Below are positions 35,101 to 47,700 of a stretch of DNA of 64,000 nucleotides, piece by piece. A program made the position numbers and the translations under genes. The DNA comes from Micromussa lordhowensis. Taxonomy: Eukaryota > Cnidaria > Anthozoa > Scleractinia > Lobophylliidae. Under the pieces are notes generated by a model that was given only the letters and a program-made list of their open reading frames with translations, had not been told where the DNA came from and searched no databases. The stretch's first letter is position 1. Every line of letters begins with the position of its first letter. The DNA lies in the NCBI GenBank assembly GCA_964020085.1, contig OZ026606.1, positions 4,782,423-4,846,422 of the forward strand, written 5' to 3'.

Positions 35101-38069
35101 AAGGTGCGCGAATTTGCTGCAGGACACGATATGAGGGCTGTCACACAAAACATCTGTTTTTGCTCACTGAAACGTGACTACATTATTTTGTTGTTTGCAT
35201 TGATCACAAAGCACCACACAGATAAAAACGATTGATTTAAATTTCTGCTTTTAATAACAATAATTATAATAATTGTTTAACTAAGATTCAAATGGTGGTG
35301 AATATACATATAGGAAATCACGCCAAATATTTACTGCAAAAAGCGATAATCTTTTTCAAAGAAACAAAAAATATAAATCGTTTAGAATAGAATTATACGT
35401 ACTGTTTTATAAAAACCATAACTTGCTAGACTTTACGTAGATCAGCTATAGCATTATTTTTGATACTTGGTTAACAAGGCCCATGGAAAAAAATTGTTCG
35501 GGAAAAATTTACTTTGACAATGTTTTTACTTTCTATACCTATTCCATGTTGATTATATTTAATCACTATCTTCAACAAAGGAGGAACTGTCGTCATCTTC
35601 TTCTTCCTCGTCTACCTCTTCCATCTCATCTTGATCTTTCTCACCTTCCACATTTTCTTCGTGTTCTAGTGACTCAGCAGCTTTGTTTTGGAGTGTTACA
35701 TGTTTATCTCCAGGGGTTTGTTTTGCATGGCACGCATCAATCGCTGCAATCGCGATCAACTTCCGGAAGCAAGATTTTGAAAGGCTGGCTCTGATTGTTT
35801 GGACAGCTTGAGTGGTTGCTGAGGTGTTGTTTAAAATGGAAGACAAGTAGCACATTTCGTGTACCTTTAGTGTACCAATCGCTTCAGGGATAAGGATGTC
35901 GTGGTCGATAACGAAGTCTTTATCTAACTAGTAAGGTAAGTTCAGTGTCTCCCTGGATCTGGAGAATCTTTCGTTTAATTGCCTCCTCGTTTTCTTTATA
36001 GCGCAGTCTTCTCCTTTTCTCGCTCTTGTTGCGGTTCTGCTTTCGCATTCGCGACTTCCGTTTGAGTGCGTTTCCCTGTTTCATTGGGAAAACTGACGCC
36101 ACTTTGTCTCGAGCCTTCTCCAACAGCTCCATGGTTTCCCCGACAGTCTTTTTGATTATTTTCAAACTCTCCAGAAATTCTTCATTCGTATCATGACTAA
36201 ATTTGTGGCCAGATTTTATATGCCGTCCGTTTGAATTGAACAGCGCATTATCATCTTCAGTTACTTTCGCATTCAGCTCATCGATTTTGACCTTCAGCTT
36301 GCAAAGGTCATCAATGTTGTTCTTAATCGTTGTAGCGTCATGGCGTTTTGCGCTAAAATTTTCCTCCATGAATCTCCCGGCGGCGGCTGGATTATCTGAG
36401 GTCACAAAAGCCAACTTGTGATTTATTGCTTTCAACGCCTCGCGAACTTCCCACTGGCGCTTTCTTTCAGTCATAAAACAGCGGCGAAAGCGTTCCTCGT
36501 AAGGACAAGTGGCCCAAAAGGACAGGTAGAACTTAGGCAGAATACAATTAGAGAACTCAGTACATTCGCCCTTTGGGTTCGGGAACCACCCCAGATCTTC
36601 ATCTTTCCATTTCTCTGGACTAGTTGCACTTTGACTTGCTCCCGCACCAGATGAGCCACCAGAGTCAGAGGAGTAGCGGGCATCCTTTTTACAATGGCGA
36701 GTCGGCAGACAGCCACAATAGCCACAGGTTGCTCCATCTGACCTCATAAAATCCTCGCATTCTCCACAAGCGCATTTCCCTCTTTCTATTCCTCACACAT
36801 CCTTGCCCATTTTCAATTTTTCACTGTGCAAACCGTGCAGCGCCACACAATTAACTGCTTTGCGAGCAGACACGGTTATGTGAGCAACACTTCCGGTCAG
36901 TTATTTTCACTTCCGGTTATTTTTGTCTTGGAGGAGGTGGGGGGAGGGCCAGATGCTTTTGTTTAGGTATTTATGAAGGGTCATGCATTAATCCAATCTG
37001 GGAAGTGGGAGGGCCACTTCTTTTTAAGCATAAAAATTCTAAAATACCCCGGCCCACCCCCCCCCCCCCCCAATAAAAAACGTACCTTCCCTAAGTGGTC
37101 ATGCTTCTTACGTATTTGAATTTTCCAGGAGAGTTATAGAACATGTAGTTAGCTGTTATTCTGCTCTCAGGATGCTGGAATAAGCATTTCTGAGAGTTTT
37201 GCTTCAAACAGTTTTCAGTTGGGCCTGGCTCCAAATCCCACTAGCTAATTAAGGCTAGCACCTCTGGTGCATGCAACCAGCGTTATGGTGGGGAAAATGT
37301 TGGCCTCCATTCCATGTACTCTTAGGAACTGAATCTGACACTTGTGAAAGTTTTCAAATACCCTGTACATATATATACATTTTTGTACAGGCACGGATCC
37401 AGGATTTATAAATGGTGGCTAATTTCCAAAACAACGAGTGCCTTCTAGCGGGGTCCGGGGACGTGATCTCTTAGGAAATGTCATGGATTTTTTTATTCCT
37501 TAAGTCCCCTTTTTGGAGTTTCTGTCTGAGTAATTCTGAAATATCTGACCGATTTCCATAAAATGGTGAAGTGGTAACATGGTGAAACCGGTATGAATCC
37601 GTGCCTGATATATTGATTCTTGTTGGGGTAAAAAAAAATGGATTTCAAATAACCTGTAAATTATAATGTATATTGATTCTTTTTGTTGTTGCGTTTATCC
37701 ATTGTAATTTTTTTTAACCTGAATTTACCCATTGTATCCCTTAAAGGCTGGTGTGACTAAGGTTGGCAGTTACTAGTATGATGTATCACAAGATAGACTA
37801 ACTAAGTGCATTTAATATAGTTACACACCAGTACAGTATACAGAGAAAGTTGTGTCCTGTAAGTGGATTGTATCCTTTCCTTGCCTGATAAACAAATGAA
37901 GTTTTTTGGGAATATTTATAAGTAAAAGAGGTGTACTAACAGAGAAATAACAACAACATGAAATTACGTAAATTCTAGGAGACACGTAGACTCAGAAAAA
38001 ATCTGAGCCCCAGATGGGATTTGAACCCACGACCCTCCGTGATCTAGTCAGATGCTCTACCACTGAGCT

Positions 38070-38108
<39 letters not shown>

Positions 38109-38325
38109 ATTGACTGGAACCGCATCGCGCGGCTACACAGCCACGTGCTGGCTCATATGAACTCACTAACAGCATCGCGCTGTCACATTAATGCATCACA
38201 TATGAACTCACTAACGGCATCACGCCGTCACATTAAGGCATATCAAGATGCGTCCAACCAACCTCCTAAGTGAGTATACTAACAGAGAAATAATACGTAA
38301 ATTCTAGGAGACACGTAGACTCGGA

Positions 38326-38356
<31 letters not shown>

Positions 38357-38600
38357 CACGACCCTCCGTGATCTAGTCGGATGCTCTACCACTGAGCTAC
38401 TGGAGACTCTGTGGTGAGCAGAGGTGTATTCTTTCTCTGTTAGTATACTCACTTAAGAGGTTGGTTGGACGCATCTTGATATGCCTTAATGTGACGGCGT
38501 GATGCCGTTAGTGAGTTCATATGTGATGCATTAATGTGACAGCGCGATGCTGTTAGTGAGTTCATATGAGCCAGCACGTGGCGATGCGGTTCCAGTCAAT

Positions 38601-38639
<39 letters not shown>

Positions 38640-38681
38640 AGCTCAGTGGTAGAGCATCCGACTAGATCACGGAGGGTCGTG

Positions 38682-38712
<31 letters not shown>

Positions 38713-41700
38713 TCCGAGTCTACGTGTCTCCTAGAATTTACGTAATTTCATGTAAAAGAGGTGACTTAGAAAAACATTTGACTATAAAAAAAATTGCGAC
38801 ACCACGTTTCTTAAAAACATTCTAAGGCAAAAAAGCTGATTTAAAATCAATGACGTTTCAACGTTACCAAAACGTCATCATCGTGTCAAAAACTGCATAA
38901 AAGCTAGGTTCTATAAAATACTAAGACGAACAATAAGAGATGGAAATGATTACAAAAATTACAAGTTAAACAAAAAGTTTTGCACATATGGAGTGCGTTT
39001 GGACATTCAAATTAGATTTGAATTTCTTAATATAAAACATTTCAAACACTAAACAATCAAATTTGCCTTGGCACTTTCTTAGAATCTTAAAATGACTCAT
39101 TTAAAAGTTCGCTCGTACCATGCGCATCATGAAAATGTTTGCCGATTGCCGAATATTTATAAGGAAATGCAAATTACAGTTCTAAGTACTGCAACAAATG
39201 AACTTAGTATATTGCTATAATTTTGAATTAATTAATTATGTCAGTAAGAACTTTTTGAGGCTAGCAAGGAAGACCTTTTGCCTGGTAGAGTGTAGTTCCA
39301 GCTACCCAAAGTACTAAGCCTGAAAATTGGTTTGCTTTACAGCCTGCAGTATTCATTTTGCGTGCTATGGTGCAAAATGTGTACACAGTATAAATTATAC
39401 TGTAATATTTACAGTGTATGGCAGTTAAAAGTCATGAAATTCTTCATTGATAGATCCTGATGGTCTTGGATAGGTGAATGCATCATTTTGCTTGAATTTA
39501 AAACAAGCAAGGGCATCTCTCAGCTCTGATTTTGTGCTGTTATTTTCTCAGGGTCTGATGAGTCAGCAAGCACTGGAGTCTCTTAACCTGTATCCTTCTT
39601 TGTCCAGTAGGAATCTTCCACCTGCCATGTTATTGCCCTACATGTACTATCTATAGTAATTTAGAGGTACTATTAACATTCACATGTACATTTGTGGGTT
39701 TATTCCAGGATAAAGAGTGGCCAGTCAATATGAGTAACAATTGAGTGCTTTGCTTAAGAACGTACAGTGTAATCCAAGGTCCCAGTCAGAGCTCAAACCA
39801 GGAAGTTTCAGTCCCAGATCTTGTGCTTGAAGTCTATGCAAATGTGGAGGCACAAATGTGGAGGCGCAAATGGCCCGCTATATTTATCCCTGCAGGCTAG
39901 ATGCACAGCGCTTACTACCAAAAACCTAAGCATTAGTAAATTATACACATTTAGTCATGCAAAACCCTGTGGATAGATAATTGAATTACAGTAAAACCTA
40001 TATTAAGTGGCCACCTCTTATTAAGCGGCCTGTCATCACTGTCCCAAAATTGTTGTCAGTAAAATACTGTAAATAGAAACCTCACCAACTGGCCACTTCT
40101 ATTAAGCGGCTGTGGCCACCTTTTGCTTGTCCCAATGCTGGAGTTCTCTATTGTCCTTACCCCTTTTAAGCAACCACCCAAAATTGAATACATGTATTTG
40201 AACTGGTACAAAAGGTTTCCACTGTAGAATATGAATGGATGAAAAACAATAATGGAAAACAAATAGATGGATGGAAATCTTGGTTAAGTCTAACCCTAAC
40301 CCTTGGCAGGGCATATCTGTGAATGTATGTATTTTCATTGCAAGCACAAATTAAAAGAATTTAAAATAATCGTAAGTCAAGACAGCTTTCATTTTTACCT
40401 ATAGTGCTTGCTTTGATTATCATTCATTTAGAGCTTACCCAGAGGGCCATGTAGATTGTAGCTCTCTTAATTCATGCCAGCTGTTACGTGCATCATACCA
40501 GGGTTTCCCAATTTCATCATCATCATTATCATCATCATCATCATCATCATGTTTTGTTTATAGACACTTTAAAAGAAAAAACATACTGTACCGGTAATTA
40601 TGGGGGTAGTAGAAATATTCCTAGTCGCTTCATGCCACGGAAATCGGAATAAGCTCCGGCCTGATGGGCCACTTGGCTCATATGCAGACTTTACCGGTAA
40701 TTATAAAATCACAAACAAAACATTTACTGGGTAGGTGGCAAGGAGACCTCCACAAAAATAACAGGCCTATAGTGGAGGCAACCTCAGTTGTTGTTATAAT
40801 TGTAAATTTTGTGTTCACTGCATGACCAACACCAATATTCCATAAAAATGTAGGATCATCTTTACTGTGGGTAGTCTTGATCGCTATGTCGGTCGATAGT
40901 GGGTCGACGCTCGGGCGATAGTCAGTCGATATATCGGTCGAGATGTCCATCGGCCGATATAGTTTTTAGTTCACCAATACCCCGCCGATACTTCACCGAC
41001 ACTTCACTGAGTATCGGTTGACTACTGGTCAAACGAAAAGCTTCCGATATGTTGGTCAATATATCAGTTGATAGTCCACTGATAGTCGATCATGTTACTG
41101 TAAACAGTTGCAAAGTTCGTGGCCGCCAGCTTAGTGTGTGAGCTCACGCACACACAAAAAATTGATCCACTATATCAACCTATCGACCAGCTAGCGACCG
41201 AGTTCGAGCGACTCTCAACCGACTGTCGAACGAGAGATCTCGGCCGACACATGCCTGATATTTGCGCAACAGTTCACCGATATGTCACCGACACTTGACC
41301 GATATCCCACCGACATTTTACCGATACTTGATCGAGATGCGTCTACGCAATATCGTCCGATATTTGGTCGCTATATCAACCAAACACCGACCGACTATTG
41401 CCCGACTATCGACCGAGAGTCGGTCGATAGTCGGTTGACACTCTATCTACACTCTATAGTATACACTCTATATCTCTGTTGAGTGTCGACCGACAATCGA
41501 CCGATATATCGGCCGACATAGCGGTTGACACTACCTACAGTAAACATGATCCAAAATGTAATCATTAGAACTTTTCTAAAATTTCACGCAATGTCGGCTA
41601 GTATGCATGCGCTATTACCCTGTACGTGTATGGTATACAACTTGTCGACAATAAATCCTTAACATAGATTAAATACAACAGATATTACAACAACATTTCC

Positions 41701-44700
41701 ACATTAAAGGATTTGCATGGGCTACGGAACTTGAAAAATCTTAAGGTAAAGACTTGTGGCTTTCCTGTTGACTCTGCAATAAATCCAGCAAATACACATG
41801 GGTTGCTTATTTGGTTAAGATTACAGGATAAATACTGCTTTGTATGTTTTATGGACTGGAGATGCAGCTGTGTTGCATAAACAGGCAAAACAAGATTCAG
41901 GCCATTATCCAGCCATCTTGACTGACCAAGCTTGATCAACAAAGAATTTATTATGTGGTATAAAGAAGTCTGCTTTCTTGTGGGACACTGAGGATAATCT
42001 CAAGTGAGCAAGATTAACTCCATCTTGTCTGCTTGACGAGCCAATTGCATTGCAGGATTTGGCTCATCTTGGCCACCATAGAGATAGCCATATTAATAAT
42101 TAGGCATCCACAGTTTGGAAAGTTAAATGTATAGCCATGATACTAACATTGTCCTGGCCTAATCTGATTATTCCACAGGAGCTAGATCTGAGATTAAACC
42201 CAGTTACCAAAAACGAGCCTGATTACCGTCTTTTCCTTGTACACATGCTTCCCAATCTGCGTCGACTTGGTAAGAGAAATGCATTTTGTGGGTGCAGGAG
42301 AAGGGCTGGATCGAGCTAAGAACCAGTTATATCATGCTTTGTAAAACTGTAGAACTGAATATACATCTTCTTTTAATAAACTACCCTTAAGTAATTAGAC
42401 AATATTTATTTTAGATATCAAACTTGCCTACCCTTTCATGATAATTTCAGAAACTCTTAATTCTCTGGTAATTGCACATACCAGACTGTAAGTCACATTG
42501 TGTGCGTTTTCTTTTATTATTTTTAGATGACAGATCAGTGCGAGATAGTGAGAGGAGAGCAGCTATTATGCATTTTACTTCTGACCAGGTATTGATTTGA
42601 TTCTGACCGATACGCCATTCATGAACTTAATGCACAGTCCAGTGGTTACTTCTGGATTTGTTAAGATGGGACATCACTTGCACTACTTAGTGATCACTAC
42701 AGTTTTTCTGGATCATGTGTACTCACTCTGTAATTATGTGTTTTTCTGGATCATGTGTAATTATGGAAGCATGCGTGTTAACTTTTACAGCAGTGCAAAT
42801 TGAAATTAACAATAAACTGGCCTATTCTCAACCAATCACAGTGAAGTAATTTTCTCAGTCATATAATAAAAGAAATGATTGAACATTTCTACAGGAAGAA
42901 ATTTACTAATATTCTACAAATTGAAATTTGTTTAATATACCGTTCTGAATTTCTATAAGGTGATAGAGTACACTACCTCTAGTTGATTTGGCCTTGAGCC
43001 TCATCACCTATCACCCAAAGCTCATGATCTAATAATTGTTAATTAACTGTAGACCACACTGGATAAAAAGGGTTCCAACTTCACAATTTGATGAAGTTAC
43101 TGAAATAAACTAAGATATCTCTATTTGATAGGTTGGCTAGCTAGCAGGTTATGCTAAAACAATTACGAGACAGTTAAATCTTGACAGTTGGCTCAGAAGT
43201 GTAAAGTTGATGTGAGTGGCTCCACCCTGGTAGAAACAGTGATCTGAGCGTCTAATTGTTAATTAGTTGAATGAGCAGATAGAGTGTTTTAACCCAGTTC
43301 ATGGCTTGTAGTGTGGGCACTTCAGAGTAAATAGAGTAAATGAAAGTTATCTTCACTGGATATTTCTTGTAGGCATCAGAATTCAACCACCATTCTTCAC
43401 CAAACTCCAAAGGTGAAGCAGAAAGGTAACATATTGACTGTCCCTCAAAATGTCATAACTAAGTAGGATCATGATCATGTACTTAAGGCATCCATGGAAG
43501 AGTGTCAATCGATACTCTTGATCAATACCCTCAATCGACGTCTTAATTAATACTTGGTTGACATCTCAGTCAACACTCTATGGACACTTAATCAACAGTC
43601 AGTCGACAGCAGCAAGAAATGTTCTCGAGCCAGAGTTGAGAGTTAGATGAACAGCTGAGAGTTTCATTCGTTTATGTAGCATGTGACACGCTTTGTTTAA
43701 TTGTGGGCGGATAAACAAGTTACACACACAATAAACTTGTTACTGACTTGATTAGTGAATTATTTCTCACCTCTATTGTTACTCACTTGTGAGTGTTTAT
43801 CCATTGTTAGTATTTTACGCCAACTTGCTCCAAAAGTGAAGTAATTGTTTTCTATTAATTGCTTTGGTCAAATTTGCAAATGTAGCATTATCCCAGAAGT
43901 GTTTGTTAGAAAGCCACAGCATGTTGTCCATATTTAACCTTTTCTCTTACTCGTGATCAAGTACTTTTTCTAATCCAGTTGTAGGTACAAACACTACAGA
44001 AGTAGATGCCACAGTTAGAATGCACAGGATTTATTCATGGCTCGTAGAAGCATGAGAGTGAAAAAACGTAATTATGGGTGTGTGATGTAACATGATGTGA
44101 TGTGATGTGATTCAACTGAAAAATAAACGAAACCAAATACCTAAGTACAAAGATATAACTGCAAACTAAAGGCGGAGAAAAATAAACTTACAAACTGTGA
44201 CGAGTCCAACAGGATAAATATTTTGACGACAACAATTCGGAACTCACAATAGTGGAACTCTAGTCCGAAACGCTCGCGGTAGAAACCGAAAACTAACCGC
44301 CAGCTGCCAACAAGCACTGGCAAAAATGACGCCAAATCATGCATAATGATCGGTTAAGGTATCATGGTAGGTGGATTTTGACAAAAAAATAGATTTTTTT
44401 TTTTTTTTTGCCGTTCGAATTGAGAAGACTGTGATACATAGTTTTCAAAAAAATGAGCAAAAAACCTTTTTTACTTTTTGAGATACGGAAAGAAACTATT
44501 TTTGAATCTCATTAACCCCTGACTCCGCGATGACAAGTTCCTGTCATCGCCAATTGAAATTCGCCGGTTGTCACGTGTAATGCGAATTGCGGTGTAATTT
44601 TCATTATACTGCAAACTGATCCGTGCCGACACCTTTCAATGCCTCATCAAATCTTCTTACATGCGGTGATTTTTAACACCTCATCATAGAAATCGCACAA

Positions 44701-47700
44701 AACGTTTTTCGCCTTTTTCTCGATAAAGTAAAACTGCATACAAGGGTGAACATTTTTAGTTCGTTTACGCGCGTCTTCCGACGGAATTAGCTGAAAATTG
44801 GCAGCCACGTTCTAGGATAATTCGTTCGAAAAAGGGTGTCGGGCTTTGTTAAATTTCGCTTTCGTTTCCAAGTTATGGCCTCTTTTGCAGAAAGGAACGT
44901 CCGCATTGACAATATCAAACTTTAGGAGGTGTAAAAAAAAACCAAACCACATCTGGAAAATCGCAGACACCCTTTTTAAGGGTGCAGATGTGTGAGAAAA
45001 CATTTCCGATGTAAATCTCGCCAATCCGATAATTCACGCGCGGAAGCGAACCAATTTAAGCGAAGCAGTGTTTCTGGTGATTTCTTTTAATATCACTTCG
45101 TCATTGTCTTTTTAGAAATTTTTAAAGATATGATTGTATTCTATAACTATTTAGCTTTCAGAAAATGTATAGGTTGATGGGGTTTCCTTTGAAAGCGTCA
45201 GCGTAACCTGGGCGTTATTTCCAAACACTGTCAATCCACCTACCATGACACCTTAAGTACTAATGTGTAGGTTACGTAATTCCCATAGGAAAGCGACACG
45301 CAAAAACATGGAATAAAAAATACTCAAAGAAAATTCTAGTCACTACACCAGTTTAAACTCTTGGAAATCAAATAATGTCTGTAACAGAAATTAAATTACA
45401 TTACATGTGCACTATGCCAGTTCTATGCCAGAGTTGTGGATATCACTTGAGACTACCTGCCGATTTGCCTAATCTGAGCTTGTAGTCAAAAACAAGTTTC
45501 CTGTTTTAACTTTATTTTCGCGCTGCCACAACGAAATTAGAAAAACCGCGCCCTATAGCAGGTTAACACAGATATAAAGGTGCTGATTCGAAGTGAAGCA
45601 CGACACAACTCAGCTCACATGAATCGATCGAAAATTAGTTGACTCTCAACCAACTGTCGACTGAGATGTCCATGGAGCGTTGTTCGAGTGTCAACCGAGG
45701 TGTTGATGAAGTGTTGTCCAAGTATCGATCAAGGGTCGAGTGAGGATGTATCAATTGAGGGTATTGATCTTCACTTGACTGCGGATGCCTTGAGTACACA
45801 TGATCCACTAAGTATACACTAAGCATTATAATTGTAACGTTCTTCTCATTCTTTGTCTTACCCAACAGTAATTTTGTTAACTATGGTACTGTAAGAAATA
45901 TTTGCCTTCACCTTGCAAGACAATTGTTTTGTCCTCTTGCATTTATTTCTTAGTGAGTATTTTGAAACTGGAACTTCTAGACTTTCCTTGTATTCAGATT
46001 TTGGATTGTTGAGACTACTGTATATGTGTAAGGGTATATTGAATGTACAGCTGTATATCTTAATTCATAATCAATTTACACTCTACTTTGCACTTTCTTA
46101 ATTTGTTTCAGGGCATCGTTGCCTAGATCTGACATGATTCATAATCTTGCTCCACGTCCAACAGGTATAATATTACCAGCAGCTGGTTTTTCCAAAGAAC
46201 ACAGCTCTCAGCTGTTAATTTTTTACACTCAATTTTTTTTATCACTACGGTACATTGCTTTCCTCAAGATAAATAAGCTTCTGGTGGTATAAAATTCTCA
46301 CTAATTGTTGAGTGGAATCTCTACTGATTGGACCAGAGTTTCTTAAGCACACACTAACCTCAGTATACATAAGTACCAAACTTTCCTGGCCATGTTTTCT
46401 GTTAGTAAAACAAACCTTGTAGTATTTAGTAGTAACCAGGTGCTTCTACAAAGGGGCAGGGGCAGGTTTCATTGTATTTTAGCTGGGAACTTCTTACATC
46501 ACTTTCATTCTGCATGATCTCCCTGTTATGTTGTCTTAAATCAAACTCTCTCTAACGATGCAGTCTTTCTCAATCTACATGTATAAATTTAGTGTTAGAA
46601 GATGATGATGTAGCAGTCCTCGATCTTATCTCGCGCACTGGTGGAGACTTGATGCAAGGAAGAGGAGTTTCTGGCTCAGTAGCAAGAGAGTATAATGTGG
46701 AGAGCTATACCACGGATGGTATGTTTACAAGTTTAGTGATTCAATGTACTTACTAATAATTTGCTGGTTCTGTTAATGAAACACAGTTCATGCTACAAAA
46801 ATGTACAATGTACATGCTGTTCAATAACACCATCTCACTCAGTGCTCCATGATGATTATACGTCCAGCTCGGCATTATGTTTTGTTTAGTGTAGTAGCCT
46901 GTTTATTTGAATTGTACCTACATGTGTAACACATTGTCTTTGAGACATTTCCATTGGTTCAATTTTTGGTTCTTAGTGTTATACTTTTATTTACGTCCTT
47001 ACTGTTAGAGCTCCACAAAATGTTCCCAATATCAACAGCATCCTCAAGACACAAGTCAGATACCAGGAATCCTTTGGATGCTCCTGATGTCAGACCACAC
47101 AAGGACAGAGCATATGTTCATTTTGCTGATGACAACATCAGAACAAGCGATGACCCAAATCTGAAATACACAGATGAGACAAGCGCTTACACGACAATAT
47201 CAACTCGAGGACACTTTACGCCCAATCCCAGGACGACAACTCACAATACATCACCCGGACGACTGTACAACTCACCAACACCCAGTGGTAATATTTGGTC
47301 ACGTGACCATAGACACGTGCAAGAAGAGCCTAGCTCTGAGAAATCTGTTAAACGTGACACTCTTGGGATGCAAGAAAGAGTACAGGACGCAAGTGTGCCA
47401 TTGTCTGCAAGGTCATATGAACTGTCACCTTCTAGAAAAAGACAGTCTTCTCCACGGCAATCACAAGGACCCCTTGCTGACAAGATAGGTAGAGGAGATG
47501 AAATTATCACCACAAGGGAAACTCCAACACATGATCCCTTTGCTAACCCTACTAAAGTTGTAAGTACTGGCAATACTGGAAGAAGTACATGTATAAGGTG
47601 TTACAATCACAGTGCTTTCAATAGGACCCTCACCTGCCGGAGCTCCAGCGTGTATTCTATTGAAAATCGGCGGGTACATTTAACTTTTAAAATTCTCCCG

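Larger units (their letters stand above)
30583..37091 (-). mobile_element. 6.5-kb two-gene DNA transposon in CEP72 intron 2
   Basis: Inverted terminal repeats of about 47 bp begin GGGAAGGTACGTTTTTTATT, followed by a run of 15 or more G and TGGGCCGGGG. The right end is the exact complement (poly-C at 37058-37071). A TAA triplet flanks both ends (30580-30582, 37092-37094), i.e. a 3-bp target duplication. Two genes on the minus strand fill the interior. TAA duplication and GGG ends recall PIF/Harbinger, but neither protein shows a Harbinger DDE or Myb signature that I can see, so the superfamily is left open. Confidence 0.85.
37934..38751. mobile_element. Palindromic tRNA-derived insertion
   Basis: A 12-bp direct repeat GTAAAAGAGGTG flanks the segment (37922-37933 and 38752-38763), as expected for LINE-driven insertion. 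Inside, left arm (37956-38290) and right arm (38425-38753) are reverse complements. Each arm carries one tRNA-like unit and the centre carries a third. The unit resembles a tRNA-headed SINE with the tail TTATTTCTCTGTTAGTA. Confidence 0.75.
29156..42588 (+). other. CEP72: CEP72 exons 1-6, leucine-rich repeat region
   Basis: Residues 1-149. Exon 2 carries LKSLDLSRNAL, exon 3 ALESLNL, exon 4 YYNNISTLKDLHGLRNL, exon 5 LRLNPVTKNEPDYRLFLVHM (the LRR-cap signature), and exon 6 DDRSVRDSERRAA. Each has a close counterpart in the vertebrate protein. Exons 3 and 4 split a repeat inside the L-N-L codon (phase 2), so the CTA Leu codon forms only after splicing. Intron 2 (30038-39551, about 9.5 kb) is by far the longest and holds the 6.5-kb transposon. 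Confidence 0.9.

Noticed and set aside
38007..38702. Three functional tRNA genes
   Set aside because: Acceptor and anticodon stems carry mismatches, the formal AGA anticodon does not fit the short variable loop, and all units lie inside one inserted palindrome.
39961..40130. Repeated AAGTGGCCACCTCTTATTAA-like words as a regulatory element
   Set aside because: It looks like an ordinary dispersed repeat and I could not define ends or a function.
46954..47008. CEP72 exon 10 extended upstream to an ATG at 46954
   Set aside because: A good acceptor (GTTAG) at 47008 joins exon 9 in phase, and the upstream codons are hydrophobic and unlike the family.
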